NCBI GenBank assembly: GCA_022818135.1
Contig: JAFMSR010000007.1
Span: 26,554,415 to 26,618,414 of the forward strand
Reading direction: 5' to 3'
DNA: 64,000 nt
Source of the DNA: Saxidomus purpurata
Taxonomy: Eukaryota > Mollusca > Bivalvia > Venerida > Veneridae
Below the pieces are notes generated by a model that did no database searches, was not told where the DNA came from, and saw only the letters and a program-made list of their open reading frames with translations. Shown one piece after another: positions 36,001 to 47,321 of this stretch. Made by a program: the position numbers and the translations under genes. Position 1 is the first letter of the stretch. Every line of letters begins with the position of its first letter.

Positions 36001-37196
36001 TATCCAACCATTTTCAATTACTGCATGAAGCTTTATAAGTGAGAACTGGCCAGACCTTCAGAAAGCAGTTGTCTAGGGTAGCTAATAAATATAAATAGTA
36101 AGAACTTTGGGTAGCTAATAGATATAAATAGTAAGAACTTTGGGAAACTTATAAATATAAATAGTAAGAAATTTGAGTAGCTAATAGATATAAATAGCAC
36201 CAGTAAGAACTTTGTCTAAAATCAGAGTAAAATCAATAAGGTTAAACTGAACTAAAAGCACATTAGTTCATAGGCATGCCTCTCAGGTTAAGAGATTTAG
36301 TGAGCGCAAGATATTATAATTATCATATTGTGTTGATGGATGGTTTATTTCAGAAATTAGAGCCTATGGAATCGTTGACAGTGCGATGCACTGGGGCTTT
36401 GATGTTTGGTTCCTCGTTTTTACCGTTATACGCACCCAGCTTTAGGTATGACGAGGACAGGAGTGCTTTCTTCCTGTCGGGTGTCGTGGTAAGTTCTATT
36501 CAAACTTTGGTGGTTGCAGGTTCAAGCCCCACTGGGGTCACAACCCTATGTCCTCGTTTGACAACAATACTGATTTTTTCAGGAAGCAGAATCAAGAGTT
36601 ACTCAATAAGCTACAAGTTGTCTTCACGATTGAGCTAAAATAAATTAGTATAAACTAAACTATTTGGTGTGTGGGCATCATTATGATCATGTTTCAATAA
36701 AGTCTGCAGCAGTTGTTTGCATCAAATGTGACTTGCTTTTAAAACCTAGAAGCTATTGGGTGCAGACCTGTACTATGTTGTTAAAATTCAATTCTTAAAA
36801 CCTAATTTTCACAATTTTAAACCCAAGTAGTATTAAGTTTTGTCTTTGGTAAATGGATGGGACAGGGGCAGAGTACAGTTGTAAGAAATTGAATCTTTTG
36901 AATGACTGAGGTATGTTCAAATTTCAGAAATTTGAACTCTTGGCCTTACATTATTAAAACATTTGAGAAATTTAAAGAGAATAACAAAGTTTGATCTTCA
37001 TTTTCAGGTCAATTTATTCATCTTCCTGAGCTTGAACCTTGCCTACTTTGTGGACGGTCTGTTTGACTCGAGAGAGACCCTCCTCATGCATGCTGGCTTC
37101 CTGCCAGTGTTCCTCTTGATGCTAGGCCTCTACCTAATCTGGAAGAAAGATTCTGGGAACCAGTCAGACTACAATCTTAGATCAAAATCTCACTAA
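30067..37196 (+). CDS. Uncharacterised multi-pass membrane protein, six exons
   Basis: I do not recognise the family. Exons: 30067-30216, 32838-32981, 34473-34541, 35458-35652, 36354-36488, 37008-37196. All have GT-AG borders and all introns are phase 0, giving 293 aa. Hydrophobic segments are visible at about residues 7-23, 33-48, 60-78, 92-112, 124-141, 160-180, 195-212, 228-247 and 257-277, and there is no cleavable signal peptide. The second half appears to repeat the first: exons 1, 2 and 3 correspond to 4, 5 and 6, with boundaries at matching places (exon 2 runs FPGNES... to ...RLV, exon 5 runs KLEPMES... to ...GVV). Both halves have an R..DE(N/D)-type loop before the fourth helix. The C-terminus (KKDSGNQSD...) is polar. 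The introns hold several mobile elements. A carrier or channel-like role is possible, but nothing in the sequence decides it. Confidence 0.85.
30272..31852. mobile_element. Element with ~30-bp inverted ends in intron 1
   Basis: The left end (30272-30310, containing GGACCTACA and GGATTGGCAACT) is repeated inverted at the right (31820-31852, AGTTGCCAATCC and TGTAGGTCC). The interior holds direct repeats: 30413-30520 with 31487-31592, and 31376-31490 with 31610-31725. No transposase frame is present; the open frames at 30345-30747 are not similar to anything I know. No clear target duplication. Confidence 0.6.
32085..32119 (+). mobile_element. SINE head fragment cut by a MITE
   Basis: GGTGGCACAGTGGTAGAGTA resembles a tRNA-type A-box region. 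The sequence is interrupted at 32120 by the inverted-repeat element. Confidence 0.45.
32120..32781. mobile_element. MITE with 14-bp perfect inverted ends
   Basis: CAGTCAGGGGTGTA at 32120-32133 is repeated exactly inverted at 32768-32781. The arms also share AAGTTATTTTGAA blocks further in. It is 662 bp and non-coding, and it ends 56 bp before exon 2 of the membrane-protein gene. Confidence 0.75.
33068..33195 (-). mobile_element. tRNA-derived SINE, minus strand
   Basis: The minus strand shows GGTTCGAGCCC (B-box) near 33165 and the tail AAGCAGACTCGAGAGTGACT shared with the copies at 8035 and 36505. It lies in intron 2 of the membrane-protein gene. Confidence 0.6.
33271..33520. mobile_element. 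Element fragment with TACAGTCAAAC end and GGCCACCTG repeats
   Basis: It starts TACAGTCAAACTTGTGCTAA, followed by at least three GCGGCCACCTG-type repeats. The end motif matches the MITE ends at 34699 and 62421. No matching right end is seen before exon 3, so it is a partial copy. Confidence 0.5.
34699..34842. mobile_element. Short MITE with TACAGTCAAACCT-type ends
   Basis: TACAGTCATACCT (34699-34711) and AGGTTTGACTGTA (34830-34842) are inverted repeats with one mismatch. It is 144 bp, in intron 3 of the membrane-protein gene. Confidence 0.65.
36060..36205. repeat. Tandem repeat, unit about 36 bp, four copies
   Basis: Units of TAGCTAATA(A/G)ATATAAATAG followed by TAAGAACTTTG, in intron 4 of the membrane-protein gene. 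Confidence 0.8.
36503..36657 (+). mobile_element. tRNA-derived SINE
   Basis: GGTTGCAGGTTCAAGCCCCA carries a B-box-like block. The tail (GGAAGCAGAATCAAGAGTTA ... AAATTAGTATAAAC) matches the copy at 8035. It begins ~15 bp after the exon 5 donor site of the membrane-protein gene. Confidence 0.65.
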
Positions 37197-38550
37197 AGTC
37201 AAACAGGGTACCAGACATTTAGCTGTCAGATTTGTTTCACTTGATTGTCAGGATTTTATCGTTGGGTGGTCCTATAACTTTATCATGTATTCATTTGTTA
37301 AACAAAATATCCTCATCTGTAAATGACAGATACATAATACAATTAAAAAATTCACACTTTATTAAATATTTTGGCCTACTGGCCTTATTCAGTAGATGAA
37401 ATACACAAACTGCTTTACATTTTCACATAAAATGTGATTGACGCTACCAGAAGTTAATAATGAAACCAGCATAACGTCATTATGTCAGATACATAATAGT
37501 TTTTACTACTGGTGAATGATATCATTTTGTAGTCTCTACAAGTATATGTAGATTAGGCATAAAAATGTGAGAAACCTCTGCTCCAGATGTCTGTGCCCGT
37601 TTATCCTTGATATTGCAGACTGCAGTGTATGTTAAATCATATTCAAGTCATTCTTATGTGACAAGAATTCATTTGATAGCGTTGATGAGAGGTTAAAAGC
37701 AAAATTAAATGAGGAAAATCAAATCAAGTAAGACAAATCTGATATTACCACTTAAAGTAAATACCATGACTAACTGGTACATGATACAAAATGTTTTGTA
37801 ATAAGAAACTCCAGTTTGAAAGCAATGGATACAGAAATTTATGTACAACGTTCAAGTAAGGAGAAGAATGATAAAGGCAGCAAAGAATGAAATTCAGGGC
37901 GGATTTAATTAGTTATAGTAACCATTTACCTACCTTTTCATCTCATGAAGTGTACACACGAAAATTGGAATAGGAGAATGGTAAATCAAGACGTATAGAG
38001 ATATCGGCACATCAATTTGAATGTTGTCCGAAAGAAAATGACGAGGGCCTGTCATAAGTTTACACTCCAATTTGTGAGGAAAATTGAAAAAGACAATAGA
38101 GCCTATCTGAAGTTTATTTCTTGCATACCAGATTGGGATATCTGCAGTTTCTACCAGTGCTAGAAAATCTCATCTTACACTCCCTGGTATAAGATGACTT
38201 AGGAAGTCAGAAAGAACTACTTTTATGAATGAATGTGTAAATTTATAAATTACTACAAGAAAAAAGCGCGTAAATATAAGTCATTACTTTTATTTTATTT
38301 CTGCTACAGTAACTATCAGTAGAATATGGTATGCAAGAAAAAGAATCTATCACTGGCTGCATGTGCAGATGAGAATATACAGCTCTCGGGAAACTGTTTC
38401 GGCAGTAACTCGGCAGAGCCTCGTTACCGGCAAAAAAAGTTACCCTTGAGCCAGATATTCCCATCTGCATGTGCAACCACTAAAAGATTCTTATAACTCT
38501 CATTTGTGCGAAAAAGTGACCAACTTGTTTGAAAATTGATCATTGTCAAC
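37197..38550. other. 3' flank of the membrane-protein gene
   Basis: No further gene seen. The 3' UTR must begin here, but no decisive poly(A) signal was identified. Confidence 0.4.
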
Positions 38551-40920
38551 TTTATAAATATAGTAATATTGACAGAGTCATCTATTCATCTTTGTTCATT
38601 GTAATATCAGACAAGGTAATTATTTTTGTGCAATTAAATTGATGTCTTTGCCATTCAAGTGTACATGAAAAGATGAGGTCTGTGTATATTTTTCATATAA
38701 AAGATGTTTTCAACACAAGGCAGCAATATCTTTAGTATGCATCTTTTTTGTACATTATTGTGTTTTTTAATCACATGTAAATGCAAATATGCATTTGCCA
38801 TTATTTCAAGAACCAGATTGTAAACTTTAAGTAAGTGCATGTTATTAACTTGTATTTCATTTTAAGCGCTTACAATCAATATTTTAATCTTTCAAATAAT
38901 TCAAATATTAATATTAATGCATTTATTGTTATGGGACTAAAAGCGATCTTAATATTAGCTAATTGATCAATTTTAACATTTATACTAATACATAAACTAC
39001 TTAAACTGAAAGGGATTTTAATACATATTAACTTATATATAATTAGTTATTGTTAGGCCAGAGGCTGACAAACCGAAAGCTTTTTTAAAATTTTACCATT
39101 GTTTTGTCAACTGTTGATTATAATACGTTTCTTAGTTTTTGCAAACTTTTGTGAAACTCCAATAGACTTTGCAATGTGATGAAAAAGATTTTTATTGACT
39201 CCATGTCATACTTTTTTTCTTTAAAATACTATTGTCTATTCATTGGGGGATCTGACCATAATAATGACATTCTAGCTGTGATATGTTTTATAATTGATTA
39301 ATTAGATGGCATATGTTTACGCAATTATTTTTTCAATTTGTAAAAAAAATCAATATCCGTGAAGTTGTTTTATAATACTCCAAAGACTGCGCAAATTTTG
39401 GTTGCTGCTGTATAAATATAAGAATCTTGCAAAGGACAATTTAAATCTCTGGCAGCTTGACATTTCAATACAAAACACTACGCATATTTATACATGTATG
39501 TATTTACCAAGTATTGTATTAATTTCCAGGTAATCTGGTGCAAATATTGTAATGGTCTAGAAGCTGAACAAAACTGTAAAATACTGAACAGAACTTTGTT
39601 CATTTAATATGACAAGGTAATTATTTTGAACTGCAATTAAATATGATGACTTTGATCAAGTATACTTGAAAACTGAGTTCCTCTGAATATGTATTATGTA
39701 AATGATGTTTTCAACCAGGAGCCATACGATTAATTTGTACATTTGAGCTTTATTAACATGTAAATAAATATGATTCCATGTAGAACCAGTTGTAACAGTG
39801 TACTTATTTTTAACTTTATTTCATTTTACTGACATAAATTTTTAATCTTTAAATACTTAAATTTAATATTACTGCATTTATTCTTATGGGACTAAAAGCG
39901 ATCTTAATATTAGCTAATTGATCAATTTTAACATTTATACTAATACATAACCTTTTTTAAGCGTGAAAGGGATTTTAATACATATTAACTATATATTATT
40001 ACGTTAGTTTTAGTCCAGGCATTTTTACCATATTTGCTCTGTTGAATGACGAAGAAGTTTGAAACTGCAGACTTTGCAGTGTGTAAAAGATTTGATTGCT
40101 CATGTCATACTAAAAATCTATTGTCTATTCATTGATTGACCATATAGACATTCTAGCTGTTCTGTCGAACAGGTTCTAGATTATGTTTAATATTTTGTCA
40201 ATTTGTTAAGTGTGTGAAGTTGTTTTTCCAGAGACTGTGCAAATTATGGTTGCTGCTGTATAAAGATAGAAGAATATTGTCAAAGGATTGCCTCATTTTG
40301 AATCTCTGGCTGCTTGACATTTCAATACAAAACACTATGCATAATTATGTTACATGTATGTATTTACCAAGTATTGTATTAATTCAGGTAATCTGGTGCA
40401 AATATTGTAATGGTCAAGGAAACTGAACAAAACTGTAAAATACTGAACAGAACTTTAACTTAACTTACTTATATGAACTGCACTTGAACTATGCACTGTG
40501 AGCTATTCTTGAACTTATTTCCTCTGAGGATGTTTTCTGTTGATGTTAACCAGCCATACAATTTACAATGAGCTGAGTTTCATGTAAAAATCCCTACCAA
40601 AAGGTCAAGCAGACTTATTTTTAAGTAAGACTAGTTTTTAATCTGTAGAACTTGTAAATCACTGTTGAATTCCTATCAATGTTCTGTTCAATTTTCAGCT
40701 GGACAATATCACATTGTTTTGAGCTGTGATAGTGCTAATTGTGAACTGGTGAAAACAAAGCACCCTTCTTGCGCGGGCAATGTTATCAATATGCTCTGTT
40801 TAATACGAAGAAGTTTGAATTCAGGTTTTGAATACTGTTTGGTTTTTTGTATAGTCAGTAGAAATTTTAAGTCTATTCATCGCATAAATCAACGAGATTG
40901 AATACTTTAACTAGTAACAT
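38550..40920 (+). repeat. Three diverged direct copies of a ~0.9-kb segment
   Basis: AAAGCGATCTTAATATTAGC followed by TAATTGATCAATTTTAACAT occurs at about 38939 and 39894. TTTCAATACAAAACACTA(C/T)G and ACCAAGTATTGTATTAATT occur at about 39462-39526 and 40319-40384. GACAAGGTAATTATTTT occurs at about 38611 and 39612. CGAAGAAGTTTGAA occurs at 40049 and 40806. The copies are non-coding and most diverged at the right end. Confidence 0.75.
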
Positions 40921-41214
40921 TAAGATACAACCTTTCTTGTAATTGCATGATTTTATCTGAAATACATGCTAAATTGTACACCAACAACTTGAGAGTTTAT
41001 TATAATTTTGCTCCTATCAGTTCTGTCACATCATGCCACATTGTGTCACATCATGTCATCAAAGAGGATTGTTCTTTAGCTTGGTGATGGTTCCAGATTC
41101 TAAGAAACCCCAACGGATTCTGTCGGTGTAATGCAGAGGGAAGAAACCGGCAGTGACCTGAAGTACAATTGACTTGTCAGACCCTTTGGTACTGGTTGGC
41201 CTGTTTGCTTGTTA

Positions 41215-41443
41215 GTCAGGGGTAATTTTATTGCGCATAGGCTTATATAGGGAGAACTTTAAACATCTTTTCTTCTAGAACCACAAAGATCAGTGCTTAG
41301 ATATTTGGAATATAGCATTATTTTCAAATCCGCACCCCCAGTCTAAATAGACCATTTCTGTGATGCAATTGTTGACCTTGTATTATAGCCTATAGTAGCC
41401 AGGTGAGCGATATAGGACCAACTTGGCCTTCTTGTTTTTACCG
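41215..41443 (+). mobile_element. Tandem-core element, family 3, terminal fragment
   Basis: It ends CCAGGTGAGCGATATAGG, then a degenerate palindrome, then CTTCTTGTTTTT, the reverse orientation of the copy at 27074. Upstream it keeps the reversed core block TTCTAGAACCACAAAGATCA. Confidence 0.65.
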
Positions 41444-42099
41444 TAAGTGATCCACTTTCAAACTTGTTCTAGAAATTATCAAGACAAACAATTTGACCCA
41501 TTTTCATAAAGACTGTGTGACTGATCGAGATTTCAAAAATGTGAATATTGTCACAAAGTTACCTAAAGATTGGACAAAAATTAGTCTATTTATGGGTTGA
41601 CATTTTAGAGTTGTTTGCTTTCTACATCTCACTTTGATGTGCAAATTGCTGGGAACACATCCCCTTGGGCACTTATAAACGCAATGAAATCCAATATTTA
41701 AATGTACTTATGATTTAGTATGGTAGGATTAAGTTTAAAATGATGTTAACACAATTCCAAGATAGATTTACCTATCTACACACCTGTATTGATCGGTGAA
41801 ATATGAAAATAAATGGCTTATCATGCAGTATGTGTAAACTTGCATGTTTAGGTTTAAACATTCAGATTTTCATAAAGTGAGATTTTAAATTTTTTTTTAG
41901 GTTTTCATTTAAAGTGATATTTAATTCTTCATTTTAGAGTGGAAAATTGTTATTTAATCTAGGTAAATTTTGCATTATGCGCCGGTTGTACCTAATATTG
42001 AAACTACACTTTCCACTTACTATGGAGCACATTGAAATTGGGCGTAAAGGTGTAACAGTTATAAAATATTAGACCTGTGAAAGGGGTCACACTTAAACA

Positions 42100-42900
42100 C
42101 CAAATTTATTAGGCTAGGCTAAATGTGGTCTCTAAGAGTGCTTGATGGACGGACTCCCTCAGGTGACGTGGGTTTTTGTGCATTAGGGGTGCAAAGTACA
42201 AACACCTCTTCTGGGTCCCATGCAGTTTTATCTAAGCATACAGGGTACTTACAAAACTAATCATGCCATTGCGGTTCTCAAGAGTAACAAAGGAAGGAAA
42301 TGCCTAAAATTTGATATTTCAAAAGTTCTAGGCTTTCCAAAATTTTCAAGTACCGTCTGGGGTGCAACGTCCAAATGCATGTGGGATTTTTCTGCATACT
42401 TTGAGAGGTGTAGAGCCAAAGGGAACCGTTCAGATAGTTTGCTTACGGGCAGCTCTCCATATGCAACAAAAAGCCTACAAGAAATGTCTGTACTGGCAAT
42501 TCACCCAACACCGTCACTTGAGGGAGAGCGGACTGACAGACGCCGGACAATCATTGAGCTCAATAGCCCCACTCTTGAGCACCTTGTACTCAGATGAGCT
42601 AAACACGATCTGGATCCTTTGATTTCTCAAAAAGTGTATAAAGGTCCATGTCCGAGCATAACCGCAGGTATCTTATATCCATGCACGACTCGGTAAGTAT
42701 GGAATGGATTTTAATCAAACTTTAAGAGAAAGTGTAGTAGGTAAGAACTATAACTCTGCCTTGTTAAATTTTGAATCATCCTCCTTTATGAGTTAATTTG
42801 TGATAAAAAAGAAGGATAACTGTTCCTTGCCCAATATTTTAATTATCTCCCTTTATAATAAATCCACACTTTTTACATCCTGTAAACAAATGGTTTCTTG
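42100..42900. repeat. Degenerate repeat, includes a relic of the family 1 core
   Basis: At 42645-42870 the order GTCCGAGCATAAC, AAGAACTATAACTCTGCCTTG and CTCCCTTTATAA follows that of the Pearl-like core unit at 3075-6064. The overlapping 125- and 86-residue frames at 42220-42622 lie beside it; I find no domain in them and treat them as repeat-derived. Confidence 0.45.
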
Positions 42901-43254
42901 GAGGCTTTAAACGGTTAGGGGACTTACATATTGCTCGCAATACTCAAGTTACTTGTTATAGAAGATAATTCATACTAGATATAGAGAGAATAAAAGGTAA
43001 TTATGGTTGATTTCTTGAACTGAAATAAGTGCTCCTTTTTTATTCGTGGGCACATTTCACTTTTTAATAGTGACGGGTAATGTTTTCATTTTCCTTCGGT
43101 GATTCCGAACTATTTCTCATCAACCAGCGGCTGGAATTCAACAAAAAGTATTTCATATCCCGTCTCCCATTTGAAGCATCATCGTGTTTTGCCGTTTTTG
43201 ACTGGCGAGAGAAGCTCTGTAAAATTTGTTTACGTGTGCACTCCACACAAAATG

Positions 43255-43510
43255 GCAGGGAATTGAGTATTTACCTTTGTGACTGGTTGCAAGGTCCGTA
43301 AGGATTTTTGGCTATGGCCATGGCTTGATACCAGGTTCATTTAAAAACACAGTGATAGCCCCACTGACCTCATCCTCTTTAATAATATCTGTGTTTGAAT
43401 CTGTTTCTTAATTATTGCCCACTGTTATATGAAAACAAAATTTGGTTAAATAGACTATTACAGCAACTTACAAAGAAAATATAAAGAAATACAAATATTT
43501 TCCTCATTAA
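43255..43510. repeat. Duplicated segment, copy 1
   Basis: Shares with 48840-49130 the blocks TTTACCTTTGTGACTGGT, ATCTGTGTTTGAATCT, AATTATTGCCC or AATAATGCCC, and GAAAACAAAATTT, in the same order and orientation. On the minus strand both carry ACCAGTCACAAAG|GTAAATA, a good donor-like site, so they could be paralogous first exons, but no partner exon was found. Confidence 0.6.
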
Positions 43511-45009
43511 ATACTTTGGGTAAGCTCTGTTTATTTCTTGGGTCGTGTTCAGTTGGTATTGTGTTTATAGAGCACGCCCTATGATCTGTAAATGGTTCTG
43601 TCAGTATTGAAAATGACACACTATCAAACTGCTCGCCCACAAACTCAGTTTCTTTTAAAGCATCTTATGTACTTATTAATTAGAAGGAGTATATAGAAAT
43701 ATGGGTGCGTCACAAAAACAATTATACACGCGTTTGATGTACATGTATTTCAGTTTTGTGACATTTAAAAAAAAATGTATTACTTTTGCAAACTTGTATT
43801 TCATTTTTCTTGATTTTAGGCTTCGGCTTCCAGAGTTCTTTATATATTATGGGAAAGATTAGTTTGTTTTGGAAAAATTCCACCTCGGGGCTAAATGAGC
43901 AGAGAGGACAAGGGTAAAAAACACCGTTTGAAGTTTTGATGAAATTTATTATGAGCATCGTTATTCATAAACTTCAGAACCTCTTGAAAAAAACATTTAG
44001 AAAATTATATTTGCAGAAACAAGGAAACATGAGATAAGCATAATGAAAGTATAGCTCAAACCGATGAGTTTATAATAATAATATATTAACAAATATGTTG
44101 AGGTAGTTCTTTAGTTCCACCATGATATCTGAAAGAGAAAAGAAGGGATCCTTTAATTGAAAACACCGATTAAATTATCCAGATATTACTCAAAGAGTTT
44201 ATTGATATTGACTCTGTGCTGGTAAGAATATGTTTAGCTAGGATTAAATCCTACCCTGCTTGTAGCAAGTGATTCTGCCTTTACTGCCGTTGCAGACCAT
44301 TATTGTCTGCATTTTCACTGTTCAGTCAATCAAACTAAGTGGACATTCCCTGGAAAAATTTATGGTACTGTCAGAATCGATCAACTCCATTTCAGAAATT
44401 TGAAGGCTATAAAGGGTAGTGAAACAATAAAATATCATTAAAATAGTTGTAAAAAAAATCGTGAAACATGTTTGCAGAAACTAATGAATGTTCTCACCTA
44501 TATAAAGGCTGTTCTCAACCCCTTCATCCCCAGCTACTCCAAAAGTGTCTGTAATAACAAAAGGACATCGCGTTAATAGAATGTGACGGCACATAAAAGT
44601 GTCCCCACCAGTGTCTCTTAGACACAACCAATAACATGGCAAAAGGAGATGTTGTCACAATCAAGATGTATTTAAAATTTTGGTTAAACTGTACGTCCAA
44701 AGTCCACCCCGGGTATTCGACTACTTCGAACGCAGATGGGTACTACTGACGACAGATGTATATACATGAACGTCCTGACATGTAAGCTGGAAAATACCTA
44801 ATATCTTCTCTTTTTTATTCATTTTCACAATGTTTTCGTTCAATATAAGTTTCAATATATTTGTACTAGGCAATGCTAAATTGTTTAGCTGAAAAATGAC
44901 CGACGTGTTGTTACGGTTACGGAAATCCGACCAGAAATTGCAATTTTTCGGTTTTTTAACAGAATTTTAAGAAATCTAATAATCGAAAGAGTCCAAAAAC
45001 TGCATAAAT

Positions 45010-45046
45010 CCCCCCCCCCCCCCCCCCCGCAAACCCCCCCCCCCCC
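45010..45046. repeat. Poly(C) run
   Basis: Two long C runs separated by GCAAA. A second C run next to a CA microsatellite lies at 45879-45903. Confidence 0.85.
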
Positions 45047-46084
45047 TGTGGCGAAAACACATATTTTCTTTTCGCTATGACTGATACAGCAGCTGCAGTT
45101 GACACTTAAACAAGCATGGTGTTCTATTTAATGGTACTTATGACGACAGATGAAAATATTATAGGGTACGTATGAACGCAGACGGTGGATACGTAAAACG
45201 CCATACAAACTGCAGATACGTAAAAGATGAAACATAAGTCTTATGATGGGAATACTGTTGATGACTTTAGTTTTTATCTTAAACAGAAAAACTATGTAAT
45301 AAAAGTTAATTTTAAGTCAAGGCTAAATAGAAAAACTTCAGTATCATTATGATTTCTGTAAAATTATCTTTTATTAATGAGGTACCGGACTTACAAAATC
45401 ATAATACAAATAGAGGCATTACTCCGCAAAAATATATGTGACTTGCTGCATTTGTATGTATTACCATGAGAAACAAGCATGGCAGGAGTTTTTAAAAGTC
45501 GATAAGTTTGTCGGTTTTGAAGTTATTAATATTAATAACACGTCTTTGATCAACGCAAAAGCTGGGGCGAGTACAACAACCCTCCTTATTCTTAAAAATG
45601 TAATTACAAATGTATATAACATTTTACATGAGCGTTAAATGAACATGTCTGTACCTGTGGATTATTTGTACTGACATTGTCTCTAAAATGTTTCTACTAC
45701 TTTCATATGAGATGTAAATCTCGAATACGTATACGATAGTTAGTAATGAAATTGGTCATTGACTAGTTACTAGTGTATGGGAAACTTGACATCGATGATT
45801 TAAAGACTTCGATGCAGGAAACTTAGAGACCCCATTATCAATTCATTCTCTAAACTAGAGATTACCTTTCACCCTTTCCCCCCCCCCCCCCACACACACA
45901 CACATGTCTCCTATTATTCAGCATTATTCAGTAGAATTGAAAATGCATACCACTAAACTGTAACAATCTAATGATATACATAAGTTCAGGCTTCGCACCA
46001 ATCACTTCATTAGTTTTCTGGCCAGCGATATAGGATTAGTCGCACAAACATATTAGAATATGAGACATCAAAAGACATAGTTCC

Positions 46085-46640
46085 GCAAAATTTATTGAAC
46101 CGTCACATGCTGACGAAAATGTACAACTACGCTTGACAATGACCACTCAAGTGACTTTTGGTAAAATTCAACTCCAACGTTTAGGAGAATTAGTAACTTT
46201 AGACATTATGAAATATGACACATCAGGGTTGCAACTTCCCTTGAAATCAATGAATCGGTACATGCCGACGACAACTTGTGTTCTATTAGGTTTAGTGGAA
46301 ATCGGCCAATGGTAGAGGAGAAGTAGCAAAAATATCATTAAATTTGAAGAATCAATGGCCATACAATGTAAATCCCTGAAAATCACTGAACCGGATATGT
46401 GACGGCGATATGCATAACTAAGCTTGGCACTGCTCAGTTATCTTAGATTGAGTGGAAATCTGTCGGATGTTATAGGAGAATTAACCATAACATCATAAAG
46501 TCATATGTATCAAGGGCGGTTATTCCACTGAAAAGCATTGAACCGGAACATGCCGATAATATGCACAGTACGCTTATAAGAAGTTTGGTGTAAATCCACC
46601 ACGTGATATCAGAGGAGCTGCGTGGACATTCTTAATGACA
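46085..46640. repeat. Tandem repeat inside the foldback element, four units
   Basis: Degenerate units of ~120-150 bp with TGAACCGG(A/T)ACATGCCGA-type starts and GTGGAAATC and GGAGAA blocks. Confidence 0.7.
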
Positions 46641-47321
46641 AAAACAGTGACAGACATGTATCACTAATAAATAATTATGTCTCTCACGGAGGTTGAATAT
46701 ATAATTATTATCAGTATATACATGCTACATCCTTCTGCACAGACTAAACATCTGCCATACTGAATGTAATTAGTTTACAAAACCAATATTTATCCTGATT
46801 GGAAAACACATATTTACACTTACTACTTGTTACACATCTGCCGTTATACGTATCCTCATTTCATATTAATCTGCGTTCGTACGTATCTCCCTCGGTCGTC
46901 AGACGTATCCGTTTAACTTCACCGACCTCTATAAATTTGCTTATATCAAAACGATACCACTAATTCCAAAGTCTAGGGCTGTTTGTATTGATACCTTATA
47001 CATTTGTCTGTATACGTGTCTAAGGTCTTTATATATATTGTTATTATAAGCAATTAAATGTCATATTTGGCAACATTACTGTAGTTTTTTCAACATTTTA
47101 GGAAATTCTTTAATCAAAAGGCGTCAGTTTATCATAAAACTTCATACATGCTTAGTTTAAACATATTACTACCTATATCAAGCAAAAGATCGGAGCAATA
47201 AAGAGAAATAATAAAAATATCGGGGTTATTCCAGCGTGCCTGTCATGACGGTCATGTATATACATCTGTCGTCAGTAGTACCCATCTGCGTTCGAAGTAG
47301 TCGAATACCCGGGGTGAAGTC

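Larger units (their letters stand above)
44705..47316. mobile_element. Foldback element, ~70-bp inverted ends, 5-bp target duplication
   Basis: The first ~70 bases (CACCCCGGGTATTCGACTAC...) recur inverted at the right end with about two mismatches. AAGTC flanks both sides (44700-44704 and 47317-47321). The element is 2,612 bp and encodes no recognisable transposase. The interior holds C runs and a ~120-150-bp tandem repeat. The 5-bp duplication, long arms and lack of coding suggest a non-autonomous DNA transposon; the superfamily is not settled. Confidence 0.85.

Noticed and set aside
42220..42622. 125- and 86-residue overlapping frames as a possible gene
   Set aside because: They adjoin degenerate repeat sequence and show no domain or splice context.
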